Positions 43,006 to 51,943 of a stretch of DNA of 64,000 nt are shown here, in pieces. Numbering within the stretch: position 1 is the stretch's first letter; each line of letters begins with the position of its first letter. This stretch comes from Tissierellales bacterium (lineage in GTDB: Bacteria > Bacillota > Clostridia > Tissierellales > VENL01): NCBI GenBank assembly GCA_028280805.1, contig JANQLB010000090.1, positions 1-64,000 of the forward strand, in the 5' to 3' direction. The translations under genes and the position numbers were made by a program. Below the pieces are notes generated by a model. It saw only the letters and a list, made by a program, of their open reading frames with translations, was not told where the DNA came from and searched no databases.

Positions 43006-44188
43006 TGAAGTAAACCAGTATATAAAAAGAATACTCCTAAGTGATCCATTACTATTTAATATAAACGTAGAAGGAGAAATATCAAATTTTATCCACCATT
43101 ATAATGGACATATGTATTTTACTTTAAAAGATAATGATGGAAGATTGAAATGCGTTATGTTTAATAATAATCAACAAAAGATGAATCTTAAACCTCAAGA
43201 TGGTATGAAGGTAATAGTTTCTGGTTATATTTCTTTATATGAAAGAGATGGAAGTTATCAACTTTATGCTAAGAATATTAAACCAAAGGGTTTAGGCGAT
43301 CTTTATGCGGCTTTTGAGAAATTGAAAGAAAGCCTTGAAAAGGAAGGTATGTTTGATGAGAAATATAAAAAACCGTTACCATCAATGCCTTTAAAAATTG
43401 GTGTTGTTACATCCTCTACAGGAGCAGCTATTAGAGATATTATTACTGTTATTAAAAGAAGAAACCCAATTGTTCGTATATTAATATATCCTGTATTAGT
43501 TCAAGGAGAAAAAGCACATATTGAAATCTGTAAAGGATTAAAGTATTTTGATAATAGAAACGATATTGATATAGTCATCACTGGAAGAGGAGGAGGTTCT
43601 ATTGAAGAACTCTGGGCTTTTAATGAGGAGGATGTAGCAAGAACAATTTTTAATATGAAAGTGCCTGTTATATCGGCAGTAGGTCATGAAACTGATTTTA
43701 CTATTTCTGATTTTGTTGCAGACGTTAGAGCTGCAACCCCTTCAGCAGCAGGAGAGTTGTCAACTCCTAATTTAAATGAGTTAAAGAGTAAGCTTCAGGA
43801 CAGCTTTTACAGACTGGATTACATAATTAACAACTTTCTTAATCGTAAAAAGAATGAAACCGAAATGCTTAAGATAAATCTATTAGTCAATTCTCCGATT
43901 CATAAATTAAATGATAACAGAAATAAACTAAAAAACCTTTCTAGAGACTTAATAAACGCAGTTAATAATACTAAGGATGAACTAAGAAGTAAGCTGGATG
44001 TAATTGGAGGAAAACTAAACACTTTAAGTCCTTTATGTACTCTAAATAGAGGGTATGCTTTAGCAATAGATAAAAATGATAAACCTATTGAAACTATTAA
44101 AAATATAGAAATTAATGATATAATAAAGATAAAATTAAAGGATGGAAAAATACTAGGTAAAGTAATTAAAATTGATAGAGAAGGTTAG
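42980..44188 (+). CDS. xseA: Exodeoxyribonuclease VII large subunit
   Basis: ATG 42980 with GGAGG 7 nt upstream, inside the end of the preceding gene. 402 residues: OB-fold (NVEGEISNFIHHYNGHMYFTL), catalytic core (VVTSSTGAAIRDI; DIVITGRGGGSIEELWAF; VISAVGHETDFTISDFVADVRAATPSAA) and a C-terminal coiled coil ending LNRGYALA. Degrades single-stranded DNA with XseB. Slightly shorter than the E. coli protein, normal for Firmicutes. Confidence 0.94.
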   Translation: MQLKALKVSEVNQYIKRILLSDPLLFNINVEGEISNFIHHYNGHMYFTLKDNDGRLKCVMFNNNQQKMNLKPQDGMKVIVSGYISLYERDGSYQLYAKNIKPKGLGDLYAAFEKLKESLEKEGMFDEKYKKPLPSMPLKIGVVTSSTGAAIRDIITVIKRRNPIVRILIYPVLVQGEKAHIEICKGLKYFDNRNDIDIVITGRGGGSIEELWAFNEEDVARTIFNMKVPVISAVGHETDFTISDFVADVRAATPSAAGELSTPNLNELKSKLQDSFYRLDYIINNFLNRKKNETEMLKINLLVNSPIHKLNDNRNKLKNLSRDLINAVNNTKDELRSKLDVIGGKLNTLSPLCTLNRGYALAIDKNDKPIETIKNIEINDIIKIKLKDGKILGKVIKIDREG

Positions 44189-44206
44189 TAGGAAAGGAGT
44201 AACAAA

Positions 44207-44443
44207 ATGATTGAAAATAAAGATAATTTGTCTTTTGAAGAAGCAATGAAACAGCTTGAGGAGATAATAGGAACATTAGAAGAAGGCAATTTAAACTTAA
44301 ATCAGTCTTTGTCGGAATTTCAAAAAGGTATTATCCTGTATAAACATTGCAATAATATTTTAAATAAAGTAGATGGAGATATTAAGCTTATTCTAGAAAA
44401 AGATGATACTATAGAAGAAATTGATGTTGATGATAATTTTTAG
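44207..44443 (+). CDS. xseB: Exodeoxyribonuclease VII small subunit
   Basis: 78 residues, SFEEAMKQLEEIIGTLEEGN then LNLNQSLSEFQKGIILYKHC, the XseB helical signature. AAAGGAG upstream. It lies directly between xseA and ispA, its usual place in the operon. Confidence 0.94.
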   Translation: MIENKDNLSFEEAMKQLEEIIGTLEEGNLNLNQSLSEFQKGIILYKHCNNILNKVDGDIKLILEKDDTIEEIDVDDNF

Positions 44444-44452
44444 GAGGCTAGT

Positions 44453-45346
44453 ATGCACATAAAAGATGAATTACTAAAATACAAAGATATAATTGAAAAA
44501 TATTTAGATTCGGTTTTACCAAATGATGATGGATTACAGAATAAAATATATGAAGCTATGAGATACAGTATTTTCGCAGGAGGAAAAAGATTAAGACCGT
44601 TTTTAACCTTAAAAGTATGTGAGATTATTAATGGAAACTATGAAAAAGCTTTGCCTTTTGCATCAGCTATTGAAATTATTCATACATATTCACTAATACA
44701 TGATGATTTACCATGTATGGATGATGATGATTTAAGAAGAGGTAATCCTACCAATCATAAGGTATTTGGTGAAGGAATGGCTGTTCTTGCAGGTGATGGT
44801 CTTTTAAATTTTGCCTATGAATTAATGATTAGTCAAGCTGTTAAAAACATTAATGAATCAGACAAATACTTAAAAGCCATGTTAGAAATAGCAAATTCTT
44901 CAGGTATATATGGAATGATTGGGGGTCAGGTTGTAGATATTATATCTGAAAATACTAAAGTGGAGGAAAATGTCTTAAATTTTATTCATAATCACAAAAC
45001 GTCTGCCCTAATTGAAGCTTCAATAGTTTCAGGAGGTATATTAGGTGGAGCTGATGAGGATGAAATAAATGCATTACGCTCATACGGCAAAGCTATAGGA
45101 TTAGGTTTTCAAATAAGAGATGACATATTAGATAAAATTGGCGACATACAAGAATTAGGTAAAGACATAGGTAGTGATGAGGAAAACAATAAAGTAACTT
45201 ATATATCATTATTTGGATTAGAAGGAGCTATAAAAAAATCCAAAGAACTATGTAAAATAGCCAAGAAATCTTTAACTATGATTGATAAAGCAGGAGTAAA
45301 TATATTAGAGCAGCTTGCTGATTACTTAGTATATAGAGAAAAATAA
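44453..45346 (+). CDS. ispA: Farnesyl/geranyl diphosphate synthase
   Basis: 297 residues, trans-isoprenyl synthase. FARM motif LIHDDLPCMDDDDLRRG (DDxxxxD class), SARM motif FQIRDDILD, plus AGGKRLRP near the N-terminus and LAGDGLLNFAYEL. It condenses IPP with DMAPP/GPP to short-chain prenyl diphosphates; dxs, 1.4 kb downstream, supplies the same pathway. The OLE RNA begins about 60 bp after its stop. Confidence 0.94.
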   Translation: MHIKDELLKYKDIIEKYLDSVLPNDDGLQNKIYEAMRYSIFAGGKRLRPFLTLKVCEIINGNYEKALPFASAIEIIHTYSLIHDDLPCMDDDDLRRGNPTNHKVFGEGMAVLAGDGLLNFAYELMISQAVKNINESDKYLKAMLEIANSSGIYGMIGGQVVDIISENTKVEENVLNFIHNHKTSALIEASIVSGGILGGADEDEINALRSYGKAIGLGFQIRDDILDKIGDIQELGKDIGSDEENNKVTYISLFGLEGAIKKSKELCKIAKKSLTMIDKAGVNILEQLADYLVYREK

Positions 45347-45371
45347 GAGAAAATTTAGTATTTTAAACAAT

Positions 45372-45400
45372 TTGAAATATGGATTTTCATATGTTATAAT
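45372..45400 (+). promoter_or_regulatory. Sigma-A promoter of the OLE RNA
   Basis: TTGAAA 45372-45377 and TATAAT 45395-45400, 17 bp apart; the expected start is near 45407. So the RNA can be made independently of the xse-ispA transcript. Confidence 0.75.
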
Positions 45401-45407
45401 TGATTTT

Positions 45408-46020
45408 AGTCTAGAGTGGTGCAGTATTCTAGTCAGTACAGTTAACTCTGAAGGCGGGGCTAAAAATCCGTCAAAGGGCATATCGATGAAGTTCCTGGTT
45501 TCGGCTGCTGACGCCCAGTTGGGGGTCGATTCTGGGAGTAAGGAAGATGGGGCGATCTACAAAGGCATGTGGGCGATGACCCTACTTCCGTGGAGACTCA
45601 TTAGCTAGTTATTTTAGGACGAATTAGTGAGAGTAACCTGCATGGTAGTGATACTACATGTAGATGTAGCCTGCCTTGAGTGAAATAGGTGGAAAATGGT
45701 TGCGATTTTTCCGGTTATGGGCCCATAACGGGGAGGATTTTGCTGTTGAAACCTATTTTGCAAAAGAGGCTAGGAGTTAGCATGGCTGTTGAGGAAAACT
45801 CCTAGACTGTTCTATCTAAAGAGATATATTGGGGATTACAGTGCGCACTAAGTGGCAATCTAGTCCTATCTTTGGCGACAAGATAGAGATGAAATTAAAG
45901 GGAAACCGCTGTAATGGCGACATACAGTTTTCATTTGGGAAAGCCTGCTAGACCTAAGTCGTAAAATTTACCTGATATATCACCACTCAATAGGCTGATA
46001 GCTTTGCTATCAGCTTTATC
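45408..46020 (+). ncRNA. ole: OLE RNA (ornate large extremophilic RNA)
   Basis: About 610 nt of conspicuously GC-richer, noncoding sequence between ispA and a small membrane protein gene followed by dxs. This is the known neighbourhood of OLE RNA, which forms a membrane-bound ribonucleoprotein with OapA. It has its own promoter, many short complementary segments (for example tcctatct...agatag, aactcctag/ctaggagtt near 45772 and 45801) and a final hairpin gctgatagc/gctatcagc at 45994-46014. A 78-codon frame at 45372 crosses the promoter and is not a gene. OLE RNA is linked to stress responses (cold, alcohol, Mg2+, carbon source) in Halalkalibacterium. Ends are inferred from promoter and hairpin. 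Confidence 0.9.
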
Positions 46021-46061
46021 TTTAGTAATTTTTATTTGTTAATAATATTGGAGGAATCGTT

Positions 46062-46721
46062 TTGTCTAAGGATAAAAATAATAAAAATAAAAGAAATAAT
46101 AAAGAAAAGATATTTGGAAACTATAATATGAAATGGGTATTTCTAATAACTTGCTGGACGTTTTTATTAGCAATATGTGTTAGTCTTATCTCTGAAAGTA
46201 TTATGAGAAACCTTGATATATTTGCAGCTTTTTCAGCTCTTATGTTTATAGTTTTTTTAGGTGTATTTTTTGATACTATAGGAATAGCTGTTGCAGCATC
46301 TAATGAGAAGCCTTTTCACTCTATGGCGGCTAATAAAATTAAAGAAGCAAAGTATGCAATTAAGCTGATAAGAAATGCTGGACCGGTATCTAATTTCTGC
46401 AATGATGTTGTTGGTGATATAAGCGGTATAGTTAGTGGTGCAGCCGGAACGTTTATTATAACTAGACTTGTTGGAAAATATGGATTAAAGGATGGAGCAA
46501 TTATAAGTATTCTCATGAGTGCTTTTGTAGCTTCACTGACTGTTGGAGGAAAAGCATTTGGGAAAGAACTTGCTATAAATAAAAGTGAGAAGATAATTTT
46601 TTATGTTTCAAAGGTAGTTATGATTATGCATTTGAAATTAGGAATAAATATTTTGCCTGAATTAAAAAAGAAAAAACTAAAAAGAAAGAGTGAGGATAAA
46701 CGTGGAAGATTTACTAAATAA
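46062..46721 (+). CDS. oapA: OLE-associated membrane protein OapA
   Basis: TTG 46062 with GGAGG 8 nt upstream. 219 residues: a basic N-terminus (about 20 residues, Lys/Asn-rich), hydrophobic segments near 25-47, 55-80, 125-145 and 150-165, then a basic C-terminus. VFLGVFFDTIGIAVAASNEKPFHSMA resembles the DUF21/CNNM transporter core, as noted for OapA. It directly follows the OLE RNA and its end overlaps dxs, as in the ispA-ole-oapA-dxs order. OapA anchors OLE RNA in the membrane; the basic ends fit RNA contact. Confidence 0.88.
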   Translation: MSKDKNNKNKRNNKEKIFGNYNMKWVFLITCWTFLLAICVSLISESIMRNLDIFAAFSALMFIVFLGVFFDTIGIAVAASNEKPFHSMAANKIKEAKYAIKLIRNAGPVSNFCNDVVGDISGIVSGAAGTFIITRLVGKYGLKDGAIISILMSAFVASLTVGGKAFGKELAINKSEKIIFYVSKVVMIMHLKLGINILPELKKKKLKRKSEDKRGRFTK

Positions 46722-48576
46722 AATTAAAAGTATTCAGGATATAAAAAAGCTAGATATACATCAAATGAATCTATTATGTAAAGAAATAAGAGGATTTCTT
46801 ATTAAAACAATATCTAAGACTGGTGGACATTTAGCATCTAATCTAGGAATCGTTGAATTAACTTTAGCTCTGCATAAAGTTTTTGATAGTCCATATGATA
46901 AAATTATTTGGGATGTAGGACATCAATCATATGTACATAAAATTATAACAGGCAGAAAGGATAAATTTCATACTCTTAGACAGTATAAAGGGATAAGTGG
47001 TTTTCCAAAAAAAGGAGAAAGTCCTCACGACATTTTTGAAACAGGACATAGTTCTACTTCAATTTCAGCCGGATTAGGTTATGCACTAGCCAGAGATATA
47101 AAAGAAGAAAAAAATGAAGTAATCAGCGTCATTGGAGATGGAGCTATGACAGGTGGAATGGCGTTTGAAGCTCTTAATCATATTGGAGATCTAGGCACAA
47201 AACATATTGTGGTTTTAAATGATAACGAAATGTCCATATCAGAAAATGTAGGAGGATTATCTAAATATTTAAATGAAATTAGAACTACTCAAGCTTACTA
47301 TCGTGTAAAAGAAGATGTTGAAAATATTTTAACGAAAATTCCCGGTATAGGGAATATGGTTCTTAGGACTGCTGAGCGTGCTAAGGATAGTGTTAAGTAT
47401 TTTTTTATTCCCGGTATGCTTTTTGAAGATTTAGGCTTTAAATATCTTGGTCCTGTAGATGGTCACAATTTAAAAGAATTAATGTATGTTTTTAATAAAG
47501 CTAAAAATATTGATGAACCGTCATTAATTCATGTTATAACTAAAAAAGGTAAGGGTTATGCTCCAGCAGAAAATGATCCAGACAAGTTTCACGGAGCTTC
47601 TCCATTTAAAATTGAAACAGGTGAAACTATTAAAAAATCTAAGAGTCCAAAATATTCAAATATTCTAGGTTCTTTCTTGACCGAACTTGCTGAAACTGAT
47701 GATAAAATTTTAGCTATTACAGCCGCAATGCCATCTGGAACCGGCCTTTGCAGATTTAAGAAAAGATTCCCAAAGAGATTTTTTGATGTTGGAATTGCTG
47801 AACAACATGGTGTTACCTTAGCTGCCGGTATGGCTGCCGAAGGATTTAAACCTTTTTTCGCAGTTTATTCAACATTTCTTCAAAGGGGATATGACCAAGT
47901 TCTTCATGATGTCTGTATTCAAAACCTACCTGTAGTTTTTGCTATTGATAGAGCAGGATTGGTAGGAAATGACGGAGAAACCCATCATGGAGTTTTTGAC
48001 TTATCTTATTTAACCCATATTCCAAATATATCTATTATGGCCCCAAAAGACAGAATTGAATTTGAGCAGATGCTTAAGTTTGCTTCTAAATATGAAAAAG
48101 GACCTATGGTAATAAGATATCCAAGAGGAGCATCCTGTGATTTAAGTAATATTTCAAACAATTATAATATTGAACTGGGACTAAGTGAAGTAATTCATGA
48201 GGGTAAAGACATTGCTGTTATTGCAGTTGGAGAGATGGTAGAATATGCAGTAGATGTAATGAAAAATCTAAATGAACAAAATATAGATATAACTTTAGTA
48301 AATGCAAGGTTTATAAAGCCTTTAGATGAAAATTTGATTTTAGAGCTGATAAAAGAACATAATTTTATTATAACTTATGAAGATAACTCTGTGATAGGTG
48401 GATTTGGCAGTTATATTAATAATTTATTAATTAAAAACAGCTATAAAGGAGAGATTATAAACATAGGTATACCAGATAAATTTATTGAGCATGGAAATGT
48501 AGATCAATTATTTAAACAGTATAATATGGATGTTGATAGTGTTACTAATATGATTTTAAGTAAATATAATAAATAG
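46702..48576 (+). CDS. dxs: 1-deoxy-D-xylulose-5-phosphate synthase
   Basis: GTG 46702 (VEDLLNKI) fits the family start, with GTGAGG upstream; a GTG at 46690 is the alternative. 624 residues. Thiamine-PP motif GDGAMTGGMAFEALNHIGDL...NDNEMSISEN, GGHLASNLG, HGVTLAAGMAAEG and DRAGLVGNDGETHHG are all present. It condenses pyruvate and glyceraldehyde-3-phosphate, the first step of the MEP isoprenoid route that feeds IspA. It overlaps oapA by 20 bp. Confidence 0.94.
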   Translation: MEDLLNKIKSIQDIKKLDIHQMNLLCKEIRGFLIKTISKTGGHLASNLGIVELTLALHKVFDSPYDKIIWDVGHQSYVHKIITGRKDKFHTLRQYKGISGFPKKGESPHDIFETGHSSTSISAGLGYALARDIKEEKNEVISVIGDGAMTGGMAFEALNHIGDLGTKHIVVLNDNEMSISENVGGLSKYLNEIRTTQAYYRVKEDVENILTKIPGIGNMVLRTAERAKDSVKYFFIPGMLFEDLGFKYLGPVDGHNLKELMYVFNKAKNIDEPSLIHVITKKGKGYAPAENDPDKFHGASPFKIETGETIKKSKSPKYSNILGSFLTELAETDDKILAITAAMPSGTGLCRFKKRFPKRFFDVGIAEQHGVTLAAGMAAEGFKPFFAVYSTFLQRGYDQVLHDVCIQNLPVVFAIDRAGLVGNDGETHHGVFDLSYLTHIPNISIMAPKDRIEFEQMLKFASKYEKGPMVIRYPRGASCDLSNISNNYNIELGLSEVIHEGKDIAVIAVGEMVEYAVDVMKNLNEQNIDITLVNARFIKPLDENLILELIKEHNFIITYEDNSVIGGFGSYINNLLIKNSYKGEIINIGIPDKFIEHGNVDQLFKQYNMDVDSVTNMILSKYNK

Positions 48577-48585
48577 GTAATTTTT

Positions 48586-49386
48586 ATGAATTTAGAAAGA
48601 ATTGATGTTTTAATGGTTAGAAAGGGATTATCAAAAAGTAGAGCAAAAGCTAAAGAATATATTGAATCAGGATATGTATTTGTAGATAATAAAAAGATAA
48701 ATAAATCAAGCTTAAAAATACCTTTTGATACTAATATTGAGATTAAGGGAAAGCCTGCTGAATATGTTAGTAGAGGAGGATTAAAACTTAAAAAAGCATT
48801 AGATGAGTTTAATATTTGTGTGAATGATAAAGTTGCGTTAGATATAGGTGCATCAACTGGAGGATTTACAGACTGTTTGTTAAAAAGAGGAGTTAAAAAA
48901 GTATATGCAGTTGATGTTGGTCATGACCAGTTATGTGATAAATTAAAAAAAGATAGTAGAGTTGTATCTATGGAGAAAACCAATGTAAGGTACATTAAGC
49001 CGGAGGATATTGGACAAGAAGCTCAGTTTGCATGTATTGATGTATCGTTTATATCTTTAAGGTTGATTTTGCCGGTTATAAAAAAACTGATATCTGATTA
49101 TGCAGATATAGTGGTACTTGTTAAACCTCAATTTGAGGCTGGAAAAGATAGAATAGGAAAAAAAGGAGTAGTAAAAGATAGTAAAGTACATAAGGAAATA
49201 TTAATAGAACTTTATGAATTTTGTAAACAAAACAAATTATTTTTTATTAATCTAACTTTTTCCCCGGTTAGAGGAGGATCAGGTAATATAGAGTATTTAG
49301 TTCATATTTCCCAAACTCCTGAAATAGAAATTAAGATGAGAGAATTAATAGATAATATAGTTAACAATTCTCACAACATACTATAA
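48586..49386 (+). CDS. tlyA: TlyA-family 16S/23S rRNA 2'-O-methyltransferase
   Basis: 266 residues. N-terminal S4 RNA-binding domain (RIDVLMVRKGLSKSRAKAKEYIESGYV), then the FtsJ-like methyltransferase (SAM motif ALDIGASTGGFTDCLLKRG, VDVGHDQL, and LVKPQFEAGKDRIGKKGVV). The dxs-tlyA-argR-recN-spoIVB-spo0A order is the standard one in spore-forming Firmicutes. Often annotated as hemolysin; the RNA modification role is better supported. Confidence 0.92.
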   Translation: MNLERIDVLMVRKGLSKSRAKAKEYIESGYVFVDNKKINKSSLKIPFDTNIEIKGKPAEYVSRGGLKLKKALDEFNICVNDKVALDIGASTGGFTDCLLKRGVKKVYAVDVGHDQLCDKLKKDSRVVSMEKTNVRYIKPEDIGQEAQFACIDVSFISLRLILPVIKKLISDYADIVVLVKPQFEAGKDRIGKKGVVKDSKVHKEILIELYEFCKQNKLFFINLTFSPVRGGSGNIEYLVHISQTPEIEIKMRELIDNIVNNSHNIL

Positions 49387-49509
49387 TCAAGTAGGTTAGT
49401 CAAATTTTTTATTATAAGTATTTTATTATATAAAGCTATTTGGTATAATAAAAATATTCTTATGTTTATTATAGACATTCAATTACGGGAGAAGAAGGTG
49501 GAAAAATTA

Positions 49510-49962
49510 GTGAAAAAATATTCAAGACATTCTAAAATTTTAAAGATAATTCAAAGTCATGAAGTTGAGACTCAAGATGATTTATCACAACACCTAAAAA
49601 ATGAGGGAATAAAAGTAACACAAGCTACGGTTTCAAGAGATATAAAGGAGTTAAAACTTGTAAAAATTTTATCAAAAAATGGTAAATACAGATATGCGGC
49701 AATGGAACAAAATCAGCAAAGTACAACTCAAAGACTAGTAAAAATATTTAAAAGCTCAATTCTTTCTGTAAATGTAGCAGGCCATTTCATAGTTTTAAAG
49801 ACACTACCCGGAGCTGCTCAAATATCTGGTTTTGCCATTGATTCTTTTGAGATTGAAGAAATAGCTGGTACAATTGCAGGTGATGATACTATATTTATTG
49901 CAGTTAGTGATAAAAATAAAATAAAAAATATTATAAGCATGTTTGATAATATATTGAACTAA
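49510..49962 (+). CDS. argR: Arginine repressor ArgR
   Basis: Several in-frame starts exist; GTG 49510 (VKKYSRHSKILKIIQ) follows AAGGTGG and matches the usual family start, with GTG 49498 the next choice. 150 residues: winged helix with QDDLSQHLKNEGIKVTQATVSRDIKELK, and a C-terminal arginine-binding hexamer domain (VLKTLPGAAQISGFAIDS; GTIAGDDTIFIAV, the GTIAGDDT signature). Represses arginine synthesis and activates catabolism. Confidence 0.92.
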   Translation: MKKYSRHSKILKIIQSHEVETQDDLSQHLKNEGIKVTQATVSRDIKELKLVKILSKNGKYRYAAMEQNQQSTTQRLVKIFKSSILSVNVAGHFIVLKTLPGAAQISGFAIDSFEIEEIAGTIAGDDTIFIAVSDKNKIKNIISMFDNILN

Positions 49963-49976
49963 CTGGAGGTTTTATA

Positions 49977-51677
49977 ATGCTTCTTGAACTTAATATTGAG
50001 AATTTTGCAATTATTGATAAGGTCAATTTACAGTTTAGTAATGGATTTAATGTATTAACTGGAGAAACTGGAGCAGGTAAATCAATTATCATTGATGCAG
50101 TCAGCATGGTACTTGGAGGTAGAGGCGGAAAAGATTATATTAGAACGGGTAATAGTAAAGCGGTCATAGAAGCTGTTTTTTCATTAAATAGGTCATTTGA
50201 AACAAAAAAACTGCTGCTTGAATTTGGATTAGATGAAGAACAAGCTGACACTATAATTATATCAAGAGAACTTTACGACTCTGGCAGAAGTGTTTCTAGA
50301 GTTAATGGAAGAACTGTCACCTTAAATATGCTGAAACAATTAACAAATAAACTTATAGATATACATGGTCAACATGAACATCAGTCATTACTAAATGAAG
50401 AAAATCATATAAACTTTATTGACCTTTTAGGTAAAAGTATTATTTTGGATTTAAAAAAAGTAATAAATATAGATTATAGTAAAGTAAAAGATTTAAAGAA
50501 TTCTCTTAGTGGACTAGCTTATGATGAAAAAGAAAGAGAAAGAAAAATTGACTTGCTAAAATTTCAAATTGATGAGATAGATGAAGCAAACCTAATAGAT
50601 AATGAAGAAGATAGTTTAATAGATGAATATAAAGTATTATCCAACACGGAAGAAATTAAATCTAAGCTTAATAATATAGTTGAGATTATGAATTCAAGTA
50701 ACTATAATGAAGTTGCTGTTATAGACCAACTTAATACGATTTCAGAATACTTACAAGAAATTATGAGAATGGATAAAGGATTAAAACAGCATAAAGATAC
50801 GTTTGAAAGTGCTGTCTTTCAGCTACAGGATGTTATACGGGAGTTAAGAAACTATTCTGATAACATAGAATATGATGGTGAAAGACTTAAGGAATTAGAA
50901 GATAGAATTGATTTAATAAATAAATTAAAAAGAAAATACGGTAATACAGTTGAAGATATTTTAACATACCGACAAAAGATTTGGGATGAACTAGATAAAC
51001 TACTAAACAGCGAAAAAGAAATTGTCAGGATTGAAAAGGAAATTTCAAGTATAGAAAAAATTATATATGAAAATTGTGAAGAACTTTCTCAAAAAAGAAA
51101 AAAGATAGCTGCTGCTATTGAAAAAGATATTACTAAAGAATTAATGCAGTTGAATATGCCAAACATTTCATTTAAAATAGATTTTCAAAGACTTGATGAG
51201 TATACAAGAAAGGGAATTGATAAAATTGAGTTTCTAATATCTACAAATGTTGGAGAACCTTTAAAACCTTTATCAAGAATTGTGTCAGGTGGAGAAATGT
51301 CTAGAATTATGCTTGGCTTTAAAACTATATTAGCCGAAGTAGATAATATTTCTTGTTTGATTTTTGATGAAATTGATACCGGAATAAGTGGAAGAACAGC
51401 TCAGGTAATAAGTGAAAAAATTGGACAAATATCGAGAACACATCAAGTTTTATGTATAACACATTTACCACAAATAGCAGCTATGGCTGATAGACATTTT
51501 CAAATAAGTAAAGTGATTAAAGATAATAAAACTAACACTAATGTTTTAACACTAAATGAAAAAGAGAGAATAGATGAGTTGTCTAGGCTTCTAGGAGGAG
51601 TAAATTTAACTGACACAACTAAGAAGCACGCTATGGAAATGTTAAAAATGACTAATAAAATTAAAAAAAATTGGTAA
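49977..51677 (+). CDS. recN: DNA repair protein RecN
   Basis: 566 residues, SMC-like: Walker A LTGETGAGKSIIID, a long coiled coil from about 150 to 370, IVSGGEMSRIMLG (signature) and CLIFDEIDTGISGRTAQ (Walker B), then QVLCITHLPQIAAMADRH. Acts at double-strand breaks. Starts 14 nt after argR with GGAGG, ends in a terminator. Confidence 0.94.
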   Translation: MLLELNIENFAIIDKVNLQFSNGFNVLTGETGAGKSIIIDAVSMVLGGRGGKDYIRTGNSKAVIEAVFSLNRSFETKKLLLEFGLDEEQADTIIISRELYDSGRSVSRVNGRTVTLNMLKQLTNKLIDIHGQHEHQSLLNEENHINFIDLLGKSIILDLKKVINIDYSKVKDLKNSLSGLAYDEKERERKIDLLKFQIDEIDEANLIDNEEDSLIDEYKVLSNTEEIKSKLNNIVEIMNSSNYNEVAVIDQLNTISEYLQEIMRMDKGLKQHKDTFESAVFQLQDVIRELRNYSDNIEYDGERLKELEDRIDLINKLKRKYGNTVEDILTYRQKIWDELDKLLNSEKEIVRIEKEISSIEKIIYENCEELSQKRKKIAAAIEKDITKELMQLNMPNISFKIDFQRLDEYTRKGIDKIEFLISTNVGEPLKPLSRIVSGGEMSRIMLGFKTILAEVDNISCLIFDEIDTGISGRTAQVISEKIGQISRTHQVLCITHLPQIAAMADRHFQISKVIKDNKTNTNVLTLNEKERIDELSRLLGGVNLTDTTKKHAMEMLKMTNKIKKNW

Positions 51678-51697
51678 CAATACATATTTTTTTATAG

Positions 51698-51726
51698 ACC
51701 ATCCTTTAATTATGGATGGTTTTTTT
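51698..51726 (+). terminator. Terminator of the ispA/dxs-recN region
   Basis: Stem accatcc (51698-51704) and ggatggt (51714-51720), 9-nt loop, seven T. Confidence 0.85.
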
Positions 51727-51943
51727 ATGTAAAAAATTACCGTTATAATACTAAAATTATAATTTTTAAACAATAATTGTTTAAAATAGTTCTATTATAC
51801 GGAAAATTAGAACTTGATTAACTTTATAATAAATTTTTATACAGAATAAATAAGCTTTAAAATGGCTAAATTAAATTTACAGAAACTATTTTTTTTTTGG
51901 AGGTGAAGAAAAAGCTATTGGGAAATTAGGAGTGTGATAGCTA

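Noticed and set aside
45372-45608. 78-codon frame inside the OLE region
   Set aside because: It spans the promoter, has no ribosome site and lies in the conserved noncoding RNA.
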